Translations under genes and position numbers: made by a program
Shown: positions 54,529 through 63,597 of the stretch, in pieces
How the letters are laid out: each line of letters starts with the position of its first letter
Position numbering within the stretch: the first letter of the stretch is position 1
Notes under the pieces: model-generated
Database searches by the model: none
What the model was told of the DNA's origin: nothing
Seen by the model: the letters and a program-made list of their open reading frames with translations, nothing else
Source: Roseomonas sp.
GTDB taxonomy: Bacteria; Pseudomonadota; Alphaproteobacteria; Acetobacterales; Acetobacteraceae
Reading direction: 5' to 3'
NCBI GenBank assembly: GCA_020249925.1
Contig: JADCER010000005.1
Coordinates: 496,001 to 560,000 of the forward strand
Length of the DNA stretch: 64,000 nt

Positions 54529-55719
54529 TCAGGCCAGCGCGGCGCGTTTTGCGGCAATCAGCCCCGCTTGGGACCGCGCTGCCGCATCATGCGCCAGAAT
54601 GGCGGGCAGGTCCGCGGCCTCTGGCGCGCCAAGGCGTGAGAGCGTTTCTTCCACCACTACCGCGATATCGAGAAAGCGGAGCCGTTTTTCAAGGAAGAGC
54701 CCGACCGCGATCTCGTTGGCGGCATTCAAAATGGTGGGCGCGCCGCCGCCAGCGCAAAGCGCTTCGCGCGAAAGCCGAAGCGCCGGGAAGCGCACCGGGT
54801 CAGGCGCGAAGAACTCCAACTTACCGAGCGCAATCAGATCAAGCGGCGGCACGGAAGCTGCCATGCGCGCGGGCCAGGCGAGCGCATGGGCAATGGGCGT
54901 GCGCATATCGGGCGTGCCAAGCTGCGCCAGCACCGATCCATCGGTGTATTGCACCAGCCCATGCACGGTGGATTGCGGATGGACCAAAACCTCAATCCGC
55001 GCTTCCGGCACCGGGAAAAGCCGCGCGGCTTCGATCAGTTCCAGCCCCTTGTTGAACATGGTGGCGGAATCGACGCTGATCTTGGCCCCCATGGACCAGA
55101 CCGGGTGGCGCACCGCAACTTCAGGGGTGACGGCTGCCATTTCGCCAAGCGTCATGGTCCGGCAGGGCCCGCCCGAAGCGGTCAGGATGATTTTCGCAAT
55201 CGCCGAGGGATCGCGCATATCCAGCGCCTGGAAAATGGCGTTGTGTTCGCTATCCACGGGCAGGATCGTGGCCCCCCCGGCCCGCGCGGCCGCCAAAACC
55301 GGTTCCCCCGCGCAGACCAGGCTTTCCTTATTGGCAATCGCCATAATGCCGCCGCGCGCCAGCGCCGCCATGGTGGCGGGCAGCCCGGCCGCGCCCACAA
55401 TGGCAGCCATGGTCCAATCGGCGGGCAGCCCCGCTGCCGCCACCACCGCTTCCGGCCCTGCCGAGACTTCGGTTGCCGTGCCAGCCAGGGCTTCCTTGAG
55501 CGCCTGATATTGCGAGGCATCCGCCAGCACCGCATGCCGCGCCTTGAGCCGCCGCGCCTGCGCAGCCAAGCCCTGCCAATCCCGCCCGGCCACCAGGGCC
55601 ACGACATCAAAGGTATCCTCTGCGGCGGCTTCCAGCAGGGAAACCGTGCTTTTCCCAACCGACCCCGTGCTGCCCAGCACCGTAACGCGGCGCGGACCCG
55701 GCCGCTGGTTCAATGCCAT
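54529..55719 (-). CDS. dxr: 1-deoxy-D-xylulose-5-phosphate reductoisomerase
   Basis: This 396-residue enzyme has the NADPH-binding GSTGSVGKS at 16-24, substrate/metal segments LPVDSEHNAIFQ and TASGGP, and MGAKISVDSATMFNKGLE near 225-242. It makes MEP, the committed step of isoprenoid synthesis, feeding UppS in the same operon. Its start overlaps the cdsA stop by 10 bases. It ends 27 bases before rseP. Confidence 0.96.
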   Translation of the reverse strand: MALNQRPGPRRVTVLGSTGSVGKSTVSLLEAAAEDTFDVVALVAGRDWQGLAAQARRLKARHAVLADASQYQALKEALAGTATEVSAGPEAVVAAAGLPADWTMAAIVGAAGLPATMAALARGGIMAIANKESLVCAGEPVLAAARAGGATILPVDSEHNAIFQALDMRDPSAIAKIILTASGGPCRTMTLGEMAAVTPEVAVRHPVWSMGAKISVDSATMFNKGLELIEAARLFPVPEARIEVLVHPQSTVHGLVQYTDGSVLAQLGTPDMRTPIAHALAWPARMAASVPPLDLIALGKLEFFAPDPVRFPALRLSREALCAGGGAPTILNAANEIAVGLFLEKRLRFLDIAVVVEETLSRLGAPEAADLPAILAHDAAARSQAGLIAAKRAALA

Positions 55720-56549
55720 AGCGGCATGCCCCGCCCTGCCAGCAAGGCAAGCGCAGTCGCCATCGGGGCCGCTGCCATGACCCCATCCAGCCGATCCAGC
55801 ATGCCGCCATGCCCGGGGATAAGCGATGAGCTATCCTTCACCCCGAAGCGACGCTTGATGGCGCTTTCCAGAAGATCACCTGCCTGAGACATCACCCCCA
55901 GCATGGCCGCGATTGCCGCCGCGCGTGAAGCCCCCCCCGGTGCCAGCAGCGCCGCCGCCCCGGTGCCGATCAGCGTTGCGGCAATCAAGCCGCCCGCCGC
56001 CCCCGACCAGGTCTTGCCCGGTGAGATCGCCGGCGCCAGCTTCGGTCCGCCCAAGGCGCGGCCCGCCATATAGGCCCCGGTATCCGATGCCCAGACGATC
56101 AGCACCAAAAACAGCGTATTGAGCAGCCCGGCATGATCCTCGCCACGCAGCAGCACCAGCGAAAACCCCACAAGGCCAATGTAGAAAAGCCCAGCCGCCG
56201 GCCAGATATCGCCCTGGCGTTGCAGCAGAAACAGGACCAGCGTCCCCGCCGCCAAAAGCCCAAGGGCGGCCAATGGTGGCCCAAAGGCGGCCAGCAGCAT
56301 GACCACCAGGCTGATCGCCGGCATCAGCAGCCCGGGCCAGCGCCATATGGAAATCTTGCAAAACCGCGCCCATTCCCAGGAGAGCAGCACAACGGCCACA
56401 CCCACCAGCACATCCCAGACCACGCCGCCGGACCAGATGCCAAAGACCGCGATTGGGATCAGCACCGCCGCCGAAGCGCCCCTCAGGCCCAGATCGCGCC
56501 AGGGGCGCGGGGCACTGCCTTCCGGCTTGGATGTTGTGGCTTCCGTCAC
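55710..56549 (-). CDS. cdsA: Phosphatidate cytidylyltransferase
   Basis: This multi-helix membrane enzyme of about 279 residues has the CDP-diglyceride synthetase signature near its C-terminus (SAIKRRFGVKDS, PGHGGMLDRLDG). It makes CDP-diacylglycerol for all phospholipids, including the phosphatidylethanolamine that PmtA would methylate. Start: GTG at 56549 begins one base after the uppS stop; ATG at 56567 would overlap uppS by 17 bases and add a short hydrophilic tail. The choice is uncertain. Confidence 0.92.
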   Translation of the reverse strand: MTEATTSKPEGSAPRPWRDLGLRGASAAVLIPIAVFGIWSGGVVWDVLVGVAVVLLSWEWARFCKISIWRWPGLLMPAISLVVMLLAAFGPPLAALGLLAAGTLVLFLLQRQGDIWPAAGLFYIGLVGFSLVLLRGEDHAGLLNTLFLVLIVWASDTGAYMAGRALGGPKLAPAISPGKTWSGAAGGLIAATLIGTGAAALLAPGGASRAAAIAAMLGVMSQAGDLLESAIKRRFGVKDSSSLIPGHGGMLDRLDGVMAAAPMATALALLAGRGMPLWH

Positions 56550-56550
56550 G

Positions 56551-57294
56551 TCAGGCGCGCAGCCCATAGCGGCGTTCGCGCCGATGATATTCAGCGACCG
56601 CGCCTTGCAAATCCGCGGCCGCGAAATCCGGCCACAGCACATCCAGAAAAACGAATTCGGCATAGGCCGCCTGCCAGAGCAGGAAATTCGACAGCCGCTG
56701 TTCGCCCGAAGTGCGGATGATCAGATCCGGATCGGGCATGCCGGCGGTTTGCAGAAACCCGCCAAACTGCGCCTCGGTCAGCTTGTCGGGGTCGAGCGTC
56801 CCGGCCTGGGCAGCCCGCGCCACCGCTTGGGTCGCGGCCAGGATCTCATCCCGCGCGCCGTAAGAGAGCGCCATGACCAGATTGAGCCTGGTGCCCGCTG
56901 CCGTCGCCTTCTCCGCCTCCGCCACCATATGGGAGACATCGTCACCAAAGCGGCTGTGATCGCCAATCACGGTCAGCTTCACGCCATCGCGCGCCAGCCC
57001 CGCCACTTCATTGCGGAGGTAAAGCCGCAGCAGCCCCGATAGCGCGGAGACTTCCTCCACCGGCCGGCGCCAATTCTCACTGGAAAAGGCGAAAAGCGTG
57101 AGCCAGCCAATGCCGGCCTCAGCCGCCGCCTGCACCGCGCGGCGCGCAGCCTCAGCGCCGGCGCGATGGCCCAGCGCCACCGGCACACCGCGCGATTCCG
57201 CCCAGCGGCGATTGCCATCCATGATGATGGCGACATGGGCGGGTGGCGCCTGTGGCGCGCCCGGGGCGGGACGCGGATCGCTTGCAGCACTCAT
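56551..57294 (-). CDS. uppS: Isoprenyl transferase (undecaprenyl diphosphate synthase)
   Basis: This 247-residue cis-prenyltransferase has IIMDGNRRWA near residues 23-32 (catalytic Asp), GHRAGAEA, FAFSSENWRRP and the C-terminal RTSGEQRLSNFLLWQ with EFVFLDVLWPDF. It builds the C55 lipid carrier for peptidoglycan and O-antigen. ATG at 57294 is used; ATG at 57303 is 3 codons upstream. It lies between frr and cdsA as in most proteobacteria. Confidence 0.95.
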   Translation of the reverse strand: MSAASDPRPAPGAPQAPPAHVAIIMDGNRRWAESRGVPVALGHRAGAEAARRAVQAAAEAGIGWLTLFAFSSENWRRPVEEVSALSGLLRLYLRNEVAGLARDGVKLTVIGDHSRFGDDVSHMVAEAEKATAAGTRLNLVMALSYGARDEILAATQAVARAAQAGTLDPDKLTEAQFGGFLQTAGMPDPDLIIRTSGEQRLSNFLLWQAAYAEFVFLDVLWPDFAAADLQGAVAEYHRRERRYGLRA

Positions 57295-57372
57295 GCGCTG
57301 CATCCCCCCGCGCGTTCAGGCCCCATCCGCTTGCGCAAGCGCACTCTCCGTCCCTGTTCCGACGATCGGCTC

Positions 57373-57939
57373 TCAGACCGTCCGGATATCCTTGTCCTTT
57401 TCGACCAAGGCCGCGTCAATCTGCTTGACGAATTGGTCGGTCAGCTTCTGCACCTCTTCCTCGGCGCGCTTCACTTCATCCTCGCCGAGTTCGGATTTCT
57501 TGCCCGCCGCCTTGATCTGTTCCATGCCATCGCGCCTGACACCGCGCACGGCAACGCGCGCCTGTTCGGCATAGCGCGCGGCGGCCTTGGCCAATTCATT
57601 GCGCCGTTCGGTGGTAAGCGGGGGCAGCGGCACGCGGATCACCTGGCCTTCCGCCTGCGGGTTGAGCCCGAGATTGGCTTCCCGAATGGCGCTTTCGACC
57701 GCCTTGGTCAGCGCCTTGTCCCAGACCTGCACGGCAAGCAAACCGGGCCCCGCCACCGAGATATTGGCCACCTGATTAAGCGGCGAGACACTGCCATAGG
57801 CATCCACCCGCACCGGTTCCAACAGCGCAGGACTGGCGCGGCCCGTGCGCAGGCCAGAGAATTCCTTCTTCAGGGTTTCCATCGCGCCTTCCATCCGGCG
57901 CGTCAGATCCTGTTTCAGGGCCTTTACATCAGTCGGCAT
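57373..57939 (-). CDS. frr: Ribosome recycling factor
   Basis: This 188-residue protein has the RRF pattern: MEGAMETLKKEFSGLRTGRASP at the start and a C-terminal helix with EEVQKLTDQFVKQID and EKDKDI. It splits post-termination ribosomes with EF-G. It follows pyrH by 18 bases. The gap to uppS is 78 bases without a visible terminator. Confidence 0.96.
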   Translation of the reverse strand: MPTDVKALKQDLTRRMEGAMETLKKEFSGLRTGRASPALLEPVRVDAYGSVSPLNQVANISVAGPGLLAVQVWDKALTKAVESAIREANLGLNPQAEGQVIRVPLPPLTTERRNELAKAAARYAEQARVAVRGVRRDGMEQIKAAGKKSELGEDEVKRAEEEVQKLTDQFVKQIDAALVEKDKDIRTV

Positions 57940-57957
57940 ATTGCCCTTCCCCCTGGG

Positions 57958-58686
57958 TTACGGCGCCTGTTCCACCACGGTGGTGAATTTGCCTTCGCCT
58001 TTCATGACGGCGGTGAAGGCGCCTGGTTCATGGATATTGAAGACGATGATGGGCAGCTTGTTTTCGCGCGCAAGGCTGATCGCCGCCGCATCCATCACGG
58101 CCAGGTCACGTGCCAGCATATCGAGATAGGTGAGGGTCGTGTAGCGTTCCGCATTGGGCTTCTTGCGCGGATCGGCGGAATAGACGCCATCCACCTGCGT
58201 GCCCTTCAGCAGCGCATCGCAGCCCATCTCAGCCGCACGCAAGGCCGCCGCGGTATCGGTGGTGAAAAACGGGTTGCCCGTGCCGGCGGCGAAAATCACC
58301 ACGCGGCCCTTTTCCATGTGTCGTTCCGCACGGCGACGGATGAAGGGCTCACAAAGGCTTGCCATCGGGATCGCGCTTTGCACGCGCGTCTGCACGCCGA
58401 TCTTTTCAAGCGCATTTTGCATGGCAAGCGCATTCATCACGGTGGCCAGCATGCCGATGCTGTCCGCCTGGGCGCGATCCATGCCGGAAGCCGCGCCGGA
58501 AATGCCGCGAAAGATATTGCCCCCGCCGATCACCAGGCAGACCTGCACCCCCAGATCCACCACACCCCGCACATCTTCCGCGATGCGCCGGCAGGTGGCG
58601 TTATCCAGCCCGTAATCCCGATCCCCCATCAGGGCCTCACCGGAGACCTTGAGCATGACGCGCTTATAGGCCGGGTTCTGGCTCAT
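57958..58686 (-). CDS. pyrH: UMP kinase
   Basis: This 242-residue amino-acid-kinase-fold enzyme has KVSGEALMG near residue 13-21, IGGGNIFRG near 58-66, [13 protein letters not shown] and [10 protein letters not shown]. It phosphorylates UMP to UDP and is allosterically controlled by GTP and UTP. ATG at 58686 starts at the conserved N-terminus. In most alphaproteobacteria tsf lies directly upstream; here a Bug gene and a marR gene come between. Confidence 0.96.
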   Translation of the reverse strand: MSQNPAYKRVMLKVSGEALMGDRDYGLDNATCRRIAEDVRGVVDLGVQVCLVIGGGNIFRGISGAASGMDRAQADSIGMLATVMNALAMQNALEKIGVQTRVQSAIPMASLCEPFIRRRAERHMEKGRVVIFAAGTGNPFFTTDTAAALRAAEMGCDALLKGTQVDGVYSADPRKKPNAERYTTLTYLDMLARDLAVMDAAAISLARENKLPIIVFNIHEPGAFTAVMKGEGKFTTVVEQAP

Positions 58687-58904
58687 GGGGGCTTTGTCTC
58701 GACTCGGGTTGAGGTTGCGGTCGCCACCATAAGGACAAGCCCGCAAGGGCGGCAATAAGGCAGACCTGGGTCGCATAGATCATTTTCGCGCGCGGCGGAA
58801 CCACCCGGAGAGCATGGCATTCTGCGTAGGCGCAATGCCTTGGGGGCGCCCTATTCCCCGCGCTGTGCTCTCTTCAGCGCTTGGCGCAGCATGGCGATGC
58901 TTTT

Positions 58905-59852
58905 TCAGGAGCCAAGCTGCCGCAGCCCCACCTCAACGAACCTGCGCTGAGCAGCAATGCGCCTTGCCATATCGGCTTCGCCGCCGGCAAAGGGAAGCTG
59001 ACCTGCATTGCGCAACCGCTCGGCGAAGGCTTCCTCGGCCACCACGGCACGGGTTGCTTCCGCCAGTACCGCGCGGATGGCTTCAGGCTGACGGGCATCC
59101 CCAAAAACACCGACAAAACCTTCGAAAACATATTCCGGGAAGCCCTGCTCGGTCGCGGTCGCAACTTCTGGCGCGGCGGGCGAACGGGTGGCATTTGTCA
59201 CGGCCAGCAATTTGATGCGCCCGGCGCGCGCTTGCGGCAAGGCAGTGGCCATGGGCATCGCCGCGATCTGGATACGGTTCGTTGCCAGGTCATTCAGCAT
59301 TTCGGGCACCGCGCGATACTGCGCCCGCACCAATTCAAGGCGCTGTTCAGCCGCGAAGGCCGCGAAGGTGATGTTGATGCCGCCCGGTGATGAGGCCCAG
59401 GCAAAGGCGCCAGGCTGCGCCCGCGCCAATGCTACGGCGCCGCTCAGGTCATTGGCGCCAAAGCCGGGCGCGGCGGCGATGGCGATATGGTCAATGGCCA
59501 CGGTGGAAATGGGCGCGAATTGCTCGGGCCGATAGGGCAGGTTCGGGATGGTGGAGGGATTGACCGTAAGATGACCCGAAAAGGAGAAGAACATCTTGTG
59601 ATCATCATTGATCCCCAGAAAGGCCATGGCGGCGATCACGCCATCCCCGCCGGGCCGGTTTTCCACCGGCACAGGCTGGCCCCAACGGCGTGCGAGGGCA
59701 TCCGCGAAAAGCCGAAGCGTCGTCTCAGCCCCTGATCCGGCAGCAAAGGGACTGATGACGCGCACCGGGCGGTTCGGGAATGCCTGAGCCTGAGCGCGGA
59801 CCGGGAGCGCAAATGTTGCGAGCATGGGCAGCGCACGGCGAGATAGTTTCAT
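58905..59852 (-). CDS. Bug/TctC-family periplasmic binding protein inserted between tsf and pyrH
   Basis: This 315-residue exported protein has a signal peptide ending near VRAQA at residue 22, the loop ISPFAAGSGAE, ENRPGGDG and FAWASSPGGIN in the ligand pocket. It lacks adjacent TctAB genes. Its start overlaps the marR stop by 4 bases, so the two form a unit, likely with MarR responding to the same compound the Bug protein binds. Transcription from the marR promoter would continue into pyrH because no terminator is seen in the 218 bases after it. Confidence 0.87.
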   Translation of the reverse strand: MKLSRRALPMLATFALPVRAQAQAFPNRPVRVISPFAAGSGAETTLRLFADALARRWGQPVPVENRPGGDGVIAAMAFLGINDDHKMFFSFSGHLTVNPSTIPNLPYRPEQFAPISTVAIDHIAIAAAPGFGANDLSGAVALARAQPGAFAWASSPGGINITFAAFAAEQRLELVRAQYRAVPEMLNDLATNRIQIAAMPMATALPQARAGRIKLLAVTNATRSPAAPEVATATEQGFPEYVFEGFVGVFGDARQPEAIRAVLAEATRAVVAEEAFAERLRNAGQLPFAGGEADMARRIAAQRRFVEVGLRQLGS

Positions 59853-60367
59853 GACACGGCTTCCTTTTGCTGAAGGGTTGCGATGCGGCGCATCCGGCGC
59901 TCAGCGCCGGGCGAAATCAGCGTGGCGTGGTGTTCCACCGCCCGATGCAACAGCGCGAGCAGCGTCTTCGCCTCATCCTCGGTCAGGGCTTCGATGGCGC
60001 GGGCATTGGCGGCGAGCATCCGCGGACGAAGCCGCCGGCGCAGCGCCACCCCTTCGGGCGTGAGGCGCAGGATCCGGGCGCGTCGGTCTTCCTGATCCAC
60101 TTCCCGTGACAACAGGCCGCGCTGTTCCAAGCGCTCGACCACTAGGCCGATGGTATTGCGGTCAACACCAATCGCTTCGCCTAGGCGCTTTTGGTCCAGT
60201 CCCGGTTCCTCATCGAGCGAGGCAAGGGCCGCGTATTCGGGCGAGACAAGCCCTTCGGTCGCTTGGGCTTCCGCCACCAGAAACTGGCAAAGCTGATGAA
60301 AGAGCCGGCCGAGATGGGCTGGAACCCGATGATAGGGTGCGACGCTGGCGCCATTTGGGTTTATCAT
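59849..60367 (-). CDS. MarR-family transcriptional regulator
   Basis: This 172-residue regulator has the winged helix at about residues 35-105 (LDQKRLGEAIGVDRNTIGLVVERLEQRGLLSREVD, with the wing DRRARILRLTPEG) and long dimerisation helices at both ends. MarR proteins are usually displaced from palindromic operators by phenolic or organic ligands. ATG at 60367 is chosen; the frame upstream runs into the repetitive AT-rich promoter. The -10 box ends 7 bases before this ATG. Confidence 0.9.
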   Translation of the reverse strand: MINPNGASVAPYHRVPAHLGRLFHQLCQFLVAEAQATEGLVSPEYAALASLDEEPGLDQKRLGEAIGVDRNTIGLVVERLEQRGLLSREVDQEDRRARILRLTPEGVALRRRLRPRMLAANARAIEALTEDEAKTLLALLHRAVEHHATLISPGAERRMRRIATLQQKEAVS

Positions 60368-60403
60368 AATGATCACTATAATGATCATCATTTATATGAT
60401 CAA
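60368..60403 (-). promoter_or_regulatory. marR promoter with three TGATCA operator-like sites
   Basis: On the minus strand, TTGATC (-35), a 17-base spacer and TATAGT (-10) end 7 bases before the marR ATG. TGATCA occurs at 60370-60375, 60382-60387 and 60397-60402, that is between the -10 and the start, within the spacer, and over the -35. The first two form an ATGATCA/TGATCAT dyad. The stretch is strikingly AT-rich in an otherwise GC-rich region. MarR autorepression is the likely purpose. Confidence 0.7.
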
Positions 60404-60518
60404 TAGAAAAAATGAGTCTCCGGCGCAAGACCACTCAAGAAAATTTTGTTCGGTAAATCAGGTAATTAGAGCGATCCCCGTTCGCGCTACCTCACGGGAA
60501 CCGCTCTCAATCCTTGTC

Positions 60519-60564
60519 TGGTCGCATTTTCCGGAGCGCCAAGTGAACCCACTTGGTTGGAAAA
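60519..60564 (+). repeat. Dispersed hairpin repeat, copy B
   Basis: This second copy of the 46-nt element at 12140-12185 has the same TGGTCGCATTTTCC lead, palindrome CCAAGTG/CACTTGG (60539-60556, loop AACC) and terminal GAAAA. It lies 14 bases beyond the tsf stop, at the tsf side of the marR-Bug insertion. Confidence 0.75.
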
Positions 60565-60577
60565 CACTCTGGCCAGT

Positions 60578-61516
60578 TCAGGCCTTGCCGGCGGCAGCGG
60601 CCACTTCGGCGGCGAAATCGCCCTGCTGCTTTTCAATGCCCTCGCCCAAATGGAAGCGGGCAAAGCCAGAGAGCTTCACGCCCGCCTTCTTGACCACTTC
60701 CTTCACGCGGCTTTCGCCATCATGCACCCAAACCTGCTCCAGCAGCACCACTTCCTCGTAGTATTTGCGGATGCGGCCTTCGACCATTTTTTCGATGATC
60801 GCCTCGGGCTTGCCGGAAGCGCGCGCCTGTTCGGCGAGCACATCGCGTTCGCGTGCAAGCGCGGAGGGCTCAACGGCCGAGACATCCACCGCTTCCGGGC
60901 GGGCGGCGGCGACATGCATGCCGATCTGCCGACCAAGCGTTTCCATCACGGCCTGTTCGGAAGCGCCTTCAAGCGCCACCAGCACGCCAATCTTGCCAAG
61001 GCCGGGCTTCACGGCGGAGTGCATATAGGTCGCGACCGTACCTTCCGCGACCTGGAAGCGCTTGGCGCGACGGATGGACATATTCTCCCCAATCGTCGCG
61101 ATCAGGCTGGTGAGCTGATCCGCCACGGTCTTGCGCTGGGTGGTTTCTTCAACCAGGTCCACGGCGCCCGGCCAGGTGGCATTCTTCAGCGCTTCAATAT
61201 CATCGCCAACCGTCAGCACCAATTCGGCAACGGTTTCCACGAAATGCTGGAAGGTTTCATTGCGCGCGACGAAATCCGTCTCCGCATTCACTTCCACCAT
61301 GGCGGCGACACCAGGGGCCGAGGCAACGCCCACCAAGCCCTCTGCCGCGACGCGGCCGGATTTCTTGGCCGCCGCCGAAAGGCCCTTCTTGCGCAGCCAA
61401 TCAATGGCGGCTTCCATATCGCCACCATTTTCGACCAGCGCCTTCTTGCAATCCATCATGCCCGCGCCGGTGCGCTCACGCAGGTCGCGCACCATGCCCG
61501 CTGTAATTTCAGCCAT
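60578..61516 (-). CDS. tsf: Elongation factor Ts
   Basis: This 312-residue protein has the N-terminal UBA-like domain ([19 protein letters not shown], near 9-27), the nucleotide-exchange signature ETDFVARN near 80-87 and the two core subdomains. It recharges EF-Tu with GTP. It follows rpsB by 64 bases. Downstream of it the usual pyrH is displaced by a repeat element and the marR-Bug pair. Confidence 0.97.
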   Translation of the reverse strand: MAEITAGMVRDLRERTGAGMMDCKKALVENGGDMEAAIDWLRKKGLSAAAKKSGRVAAEGLVGVASAPGVAAMVEVNAETDFVARNETFQHFVETVAELVLTVGDDIEALKNATWPGAVDLVEETTQRKTVADQLTSLIATIGENMSIRRAKRFQVAEGTVATYMHSAVKPGLGKIGVLVALEGASEQAVMETLGRQIGMHVAAARPEAVDVSAVEPSALARERDVLAEQARASGKPEAIIEKMVEGRIRKYYEEVVLLEQVWVHDGESRVKEVVKKAGVKLSGFARFHLGEGIEKQQGDFAAEVAAAAGKA

Positions 61517-61545
61517 TGTTCATCCCCATTTGCTGGATGAGTGAA

Positions 61546-61574
61546 GGAAAAGGGGCCACCAAATGGCGGCCCCG
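61546..61574 (-). terminator. Hairpin with T-run between rpsB and tsf (possible attenuator)
   Basis: On the minus strand GGGGCC-GCCA pairs with TGGT-GGCCCC (one mismatch, 2-base loop) and is followed by TTTTCC. It lies between the rpsB stop and the tsf start and could reduce tsf transcription relative to rpsB. Confidence 0.5.
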
Positions 61575-61580
61575 GAAGGA

Positions 61581-62387
61581 TCAGGCCTGGGCCGGCGCCT
61601 CAGCGCCTTCAACCGGCGCCGCGACTTCTGCTGCGACTTCCGGCAGTGCTTCTTCCGGCAATTCCTCAACCGCGCCAAGGTCAACGCCAGAAGCTTGCAT
61701 TTCCGCCGAAATGCCATCCAGCACCGCGCCCGCGATCATGTCGCAGTAAAGCGTGATGGCGCGGATCGCGTCATCATTGCCGGGGATCGGGAAGGTCACG
61801 CCCGCCGGATCGGCATTGGAATCCACCACCGCAATCACCGGAATGCCAAGCTTATTGGCTTCTTCGATCGCGAGCTTTTCCTTGATGGTGTCAATAACAA
61901 AGATAATATCGGGCAGGCCGCCCATTTCCTTGATGCCACCAAGTGCGCGGTCGAGCTTTTCCTTCTCGCGCGAGAGCATCAGCACTTCCTTCTTGGTGAG
62001 ACCCGCCGTGTCGCCCGACAGGCGTTCATCCATCTGGCGCAGGCGCTTGATGGAACCGGTGATGGTCTTCCAATTCGTGAGCATGCCGCCAAGCCAGCGA
62101 TGGTTCACATAATACTGGCCGCAGCGCGTCGCGGCTTCCGCCACATAATCGGCAGCGGCCTTCTTGGTGCCAACGAACAGCACGCGGCCACCGCCAGCGA
62201 CAGTATCACGCACGGCGCGCAGCGCGCGGTCCATCATCGGTACGGTTTGCTGCAAATCCAGGATATGCACCTGGTTGCGCACGCCGAAGATGTAGGGCGC
62301 CATGCGGGGATTCCAGCGGCGCGTATGGTGGCCAAAATGCACCCCGGCTTCGAGCAGGGCACGCAGAGAAACGACGGGCATCGCCAT
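61581..62387 (-). CDS. rpsB: 30S ribosomal protein S2
   Basis: This 268-residue S2 contains [17 protein letters not shown] at the N-terminus, [24 protein letters not shown] and the coiled-coil region [16 protein letters not shown]. The C-terminus has an acidic Ala/Glu-rich extension ([15 protein letters not shown]) common in alphaproteobacteria. AAGGAG sits 7 bases before ATG 62387. It heads the rpsB-tsf operon. Confidence 0.97.
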   Translation of the reverse strand: MAMPVVSLRALLEAGVHFGHHTRRWNPRMAPYIFGVRNQVHILDLQQTVPMMDRALRAVRDTVAGGGRVLFVGTKKAAADYVAEAATRCGQYYVNHRWLGGMLTNWKTITGSIKRLRQMDERLSGDTAGLTKKEVLMLSREKEKLDRALGGIKEMGGLPDIIFVIDTIKEKLAIEEANKLGIPVIAVVDSNADPAGVTFPIPGNDDAIRAITLYCDMIAGAVLDGISAEMQASGVDLGAVEELPEEALPEVAAEVAAPVEGAEAPAQA

Positions 62388-62556
62388 GAGCGATCTCCTT
62401 CCATGTTGGTCCGGTTGAGCCTCCGCGGCGCCTTCCCCGGTGAGGGGGACCGGACCCTGCCTGATCAGGAAGGGTGCGCCGCGTGCGGATTACCCCCGGG
62501 CACGGCCCGGAAGCGACGCCTATCTGGCGGAAATAGTGCTTCAGGGCAAGGGGGTG

Positions 62557-63531
62557 CTATTCCGGCTTGATCCCGGCGCGATCCGCAATGGCGCGGATTT
62601 CCGCCCTTTCGCGCCTGAGCCAGGCGGCGAAGCCGGCCGGGTTCTGTTCGGCCTCGGCCACGATCTCAGCACCGAGTTCCGCCTGGCGGGCGCGATAGGC
62701 AGGCTCCCGCAACCCCGCCTGCACGGCTGCCGCCAGGGTGGCCACGGCTTCGGGCGGTGCGCCAGCGGCGGTGACCAGCCCGGCCCAGGACCCACCGGTC
62801 AGGTTCAGCCCCTGTTCGATAAGGGTCGGGATTTCGGGCGCAATCGGCATCCGCCCGGCTGAGGACATGGCCAGAATGCGCGCCCGCCCCGATTGCCAGA
62901 GCGGCAGGATGGTCGAGATTTCCGCCATGACCAGCGGGATATTGCCGGCGATCAGGTCCGGCACGGATTGGCTCGATCCGCGATAGGGCACATGGGTGAG
63001 GCTGATCTCGGCCGCGGCCATGACCTGTTCAATCAGGAAATGCGTCGCACTGCCCTGGCCGGAGGAACCGATGCTGAGGTCACCCGGCTTGGCGCGGGCC
63101 GCGGCCAGAACATCCGCCACCGTGCGGAAGGGGCTATCGGCGCGCACGGAAAGCGTCACGGGGCTGCGGCTGATCATGGCGACCGCCGCGAAATCCCGCT
63201 CGGGATCATAGGGCAGGCGCGCTTGCAGCACGGGCGCATTGGTAAGCGGCCCATTGGAGCCAAGCAATATCGTGTAGCCATCGGGTGCCGCCTTCGCGAC
63301 CGCATCGGCACCGACCACCCCGCCCGCCCCGGCGCGGTTTTCGACAATGACGGGCTGGCGCAGCACGGGGGCCATGCGTTCGCCAATCATGCGCGCCTGA
63401 AAATCCGAGGAGGTGCCGGCAGCGAAAGGCACGATGATGCGCACTGGCCGATCAGGGAAGGCAGCCAGCGCCGGGCGCGGCAGCAGGGCCAGGGCCGGCA
63501 GGGCAAGGGCAGAGCGGCGATTGATCTTCAT
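62557..63531 (-). CDS. Bug/TctC-family periplasmic binding protein
   Basis: This 324-residue receptor has a signal peptide ending near ALAAF at residue 24, then IVPFAAGTSSD, ENRAGAGG and IGSSGQGSATH, all family pocket motifs. No TctAB genes are nearby. Upstream on the same strand, 66 bases away, is an L-aspartate dehydrogenase gene, so the ligand could be a C4 dicarboxylate or a related acid. That link is inference only. Confidence 0.87.
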   Translation of the reverse strand: MKINRRSALALPALALLPRPALAAFPDRPVRIIVPFAAGTSSDFQARMIGERMAPVLRQPVIVENRAGAGGVVGADAVAKAAPDGYTILLGSNGPLTNAPVLQARLPYDPERDFAAVAMISRSPVTLSVRADSPFRTVADVLAAARAKPGDLSIGSSGQGSATHFLIEQVMAAAEISLTHVPYRGSSQSVPDLIAGNIPLVMAEISTILPLWQSGRARILAMSSAGRMPIAPEIPTLIEQGLNLTGGSWAGLVTAAGAPPEAVATLAAAVQAGLREPAYRARQAELGAEIVAEAEQNPAGFAAWLRRERAEIRAIADRAGIKPE

Positions 63532-63597
63532 GGGCAGCGTTCCTCAAGGTTTTGGAGGATGCTGCCCGTTTTGCGCCGCGCCGCAAAGCGCAGGTGT

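Noticed and set aside
57166..58758. 530-codon plus-strand frame
   Set aside because: Runs antisense across uppS, frr and pyrH; His/Arg-rich without motifs.
58905..63531. Recombination between the two Bug genes flanking tsf-rpsB as the cause of the insertion
   Set aside because: The two proteins are too different by eye for recent homologous exchange, and no direct repeats were found at the boundaries; kept only as an untested idea.
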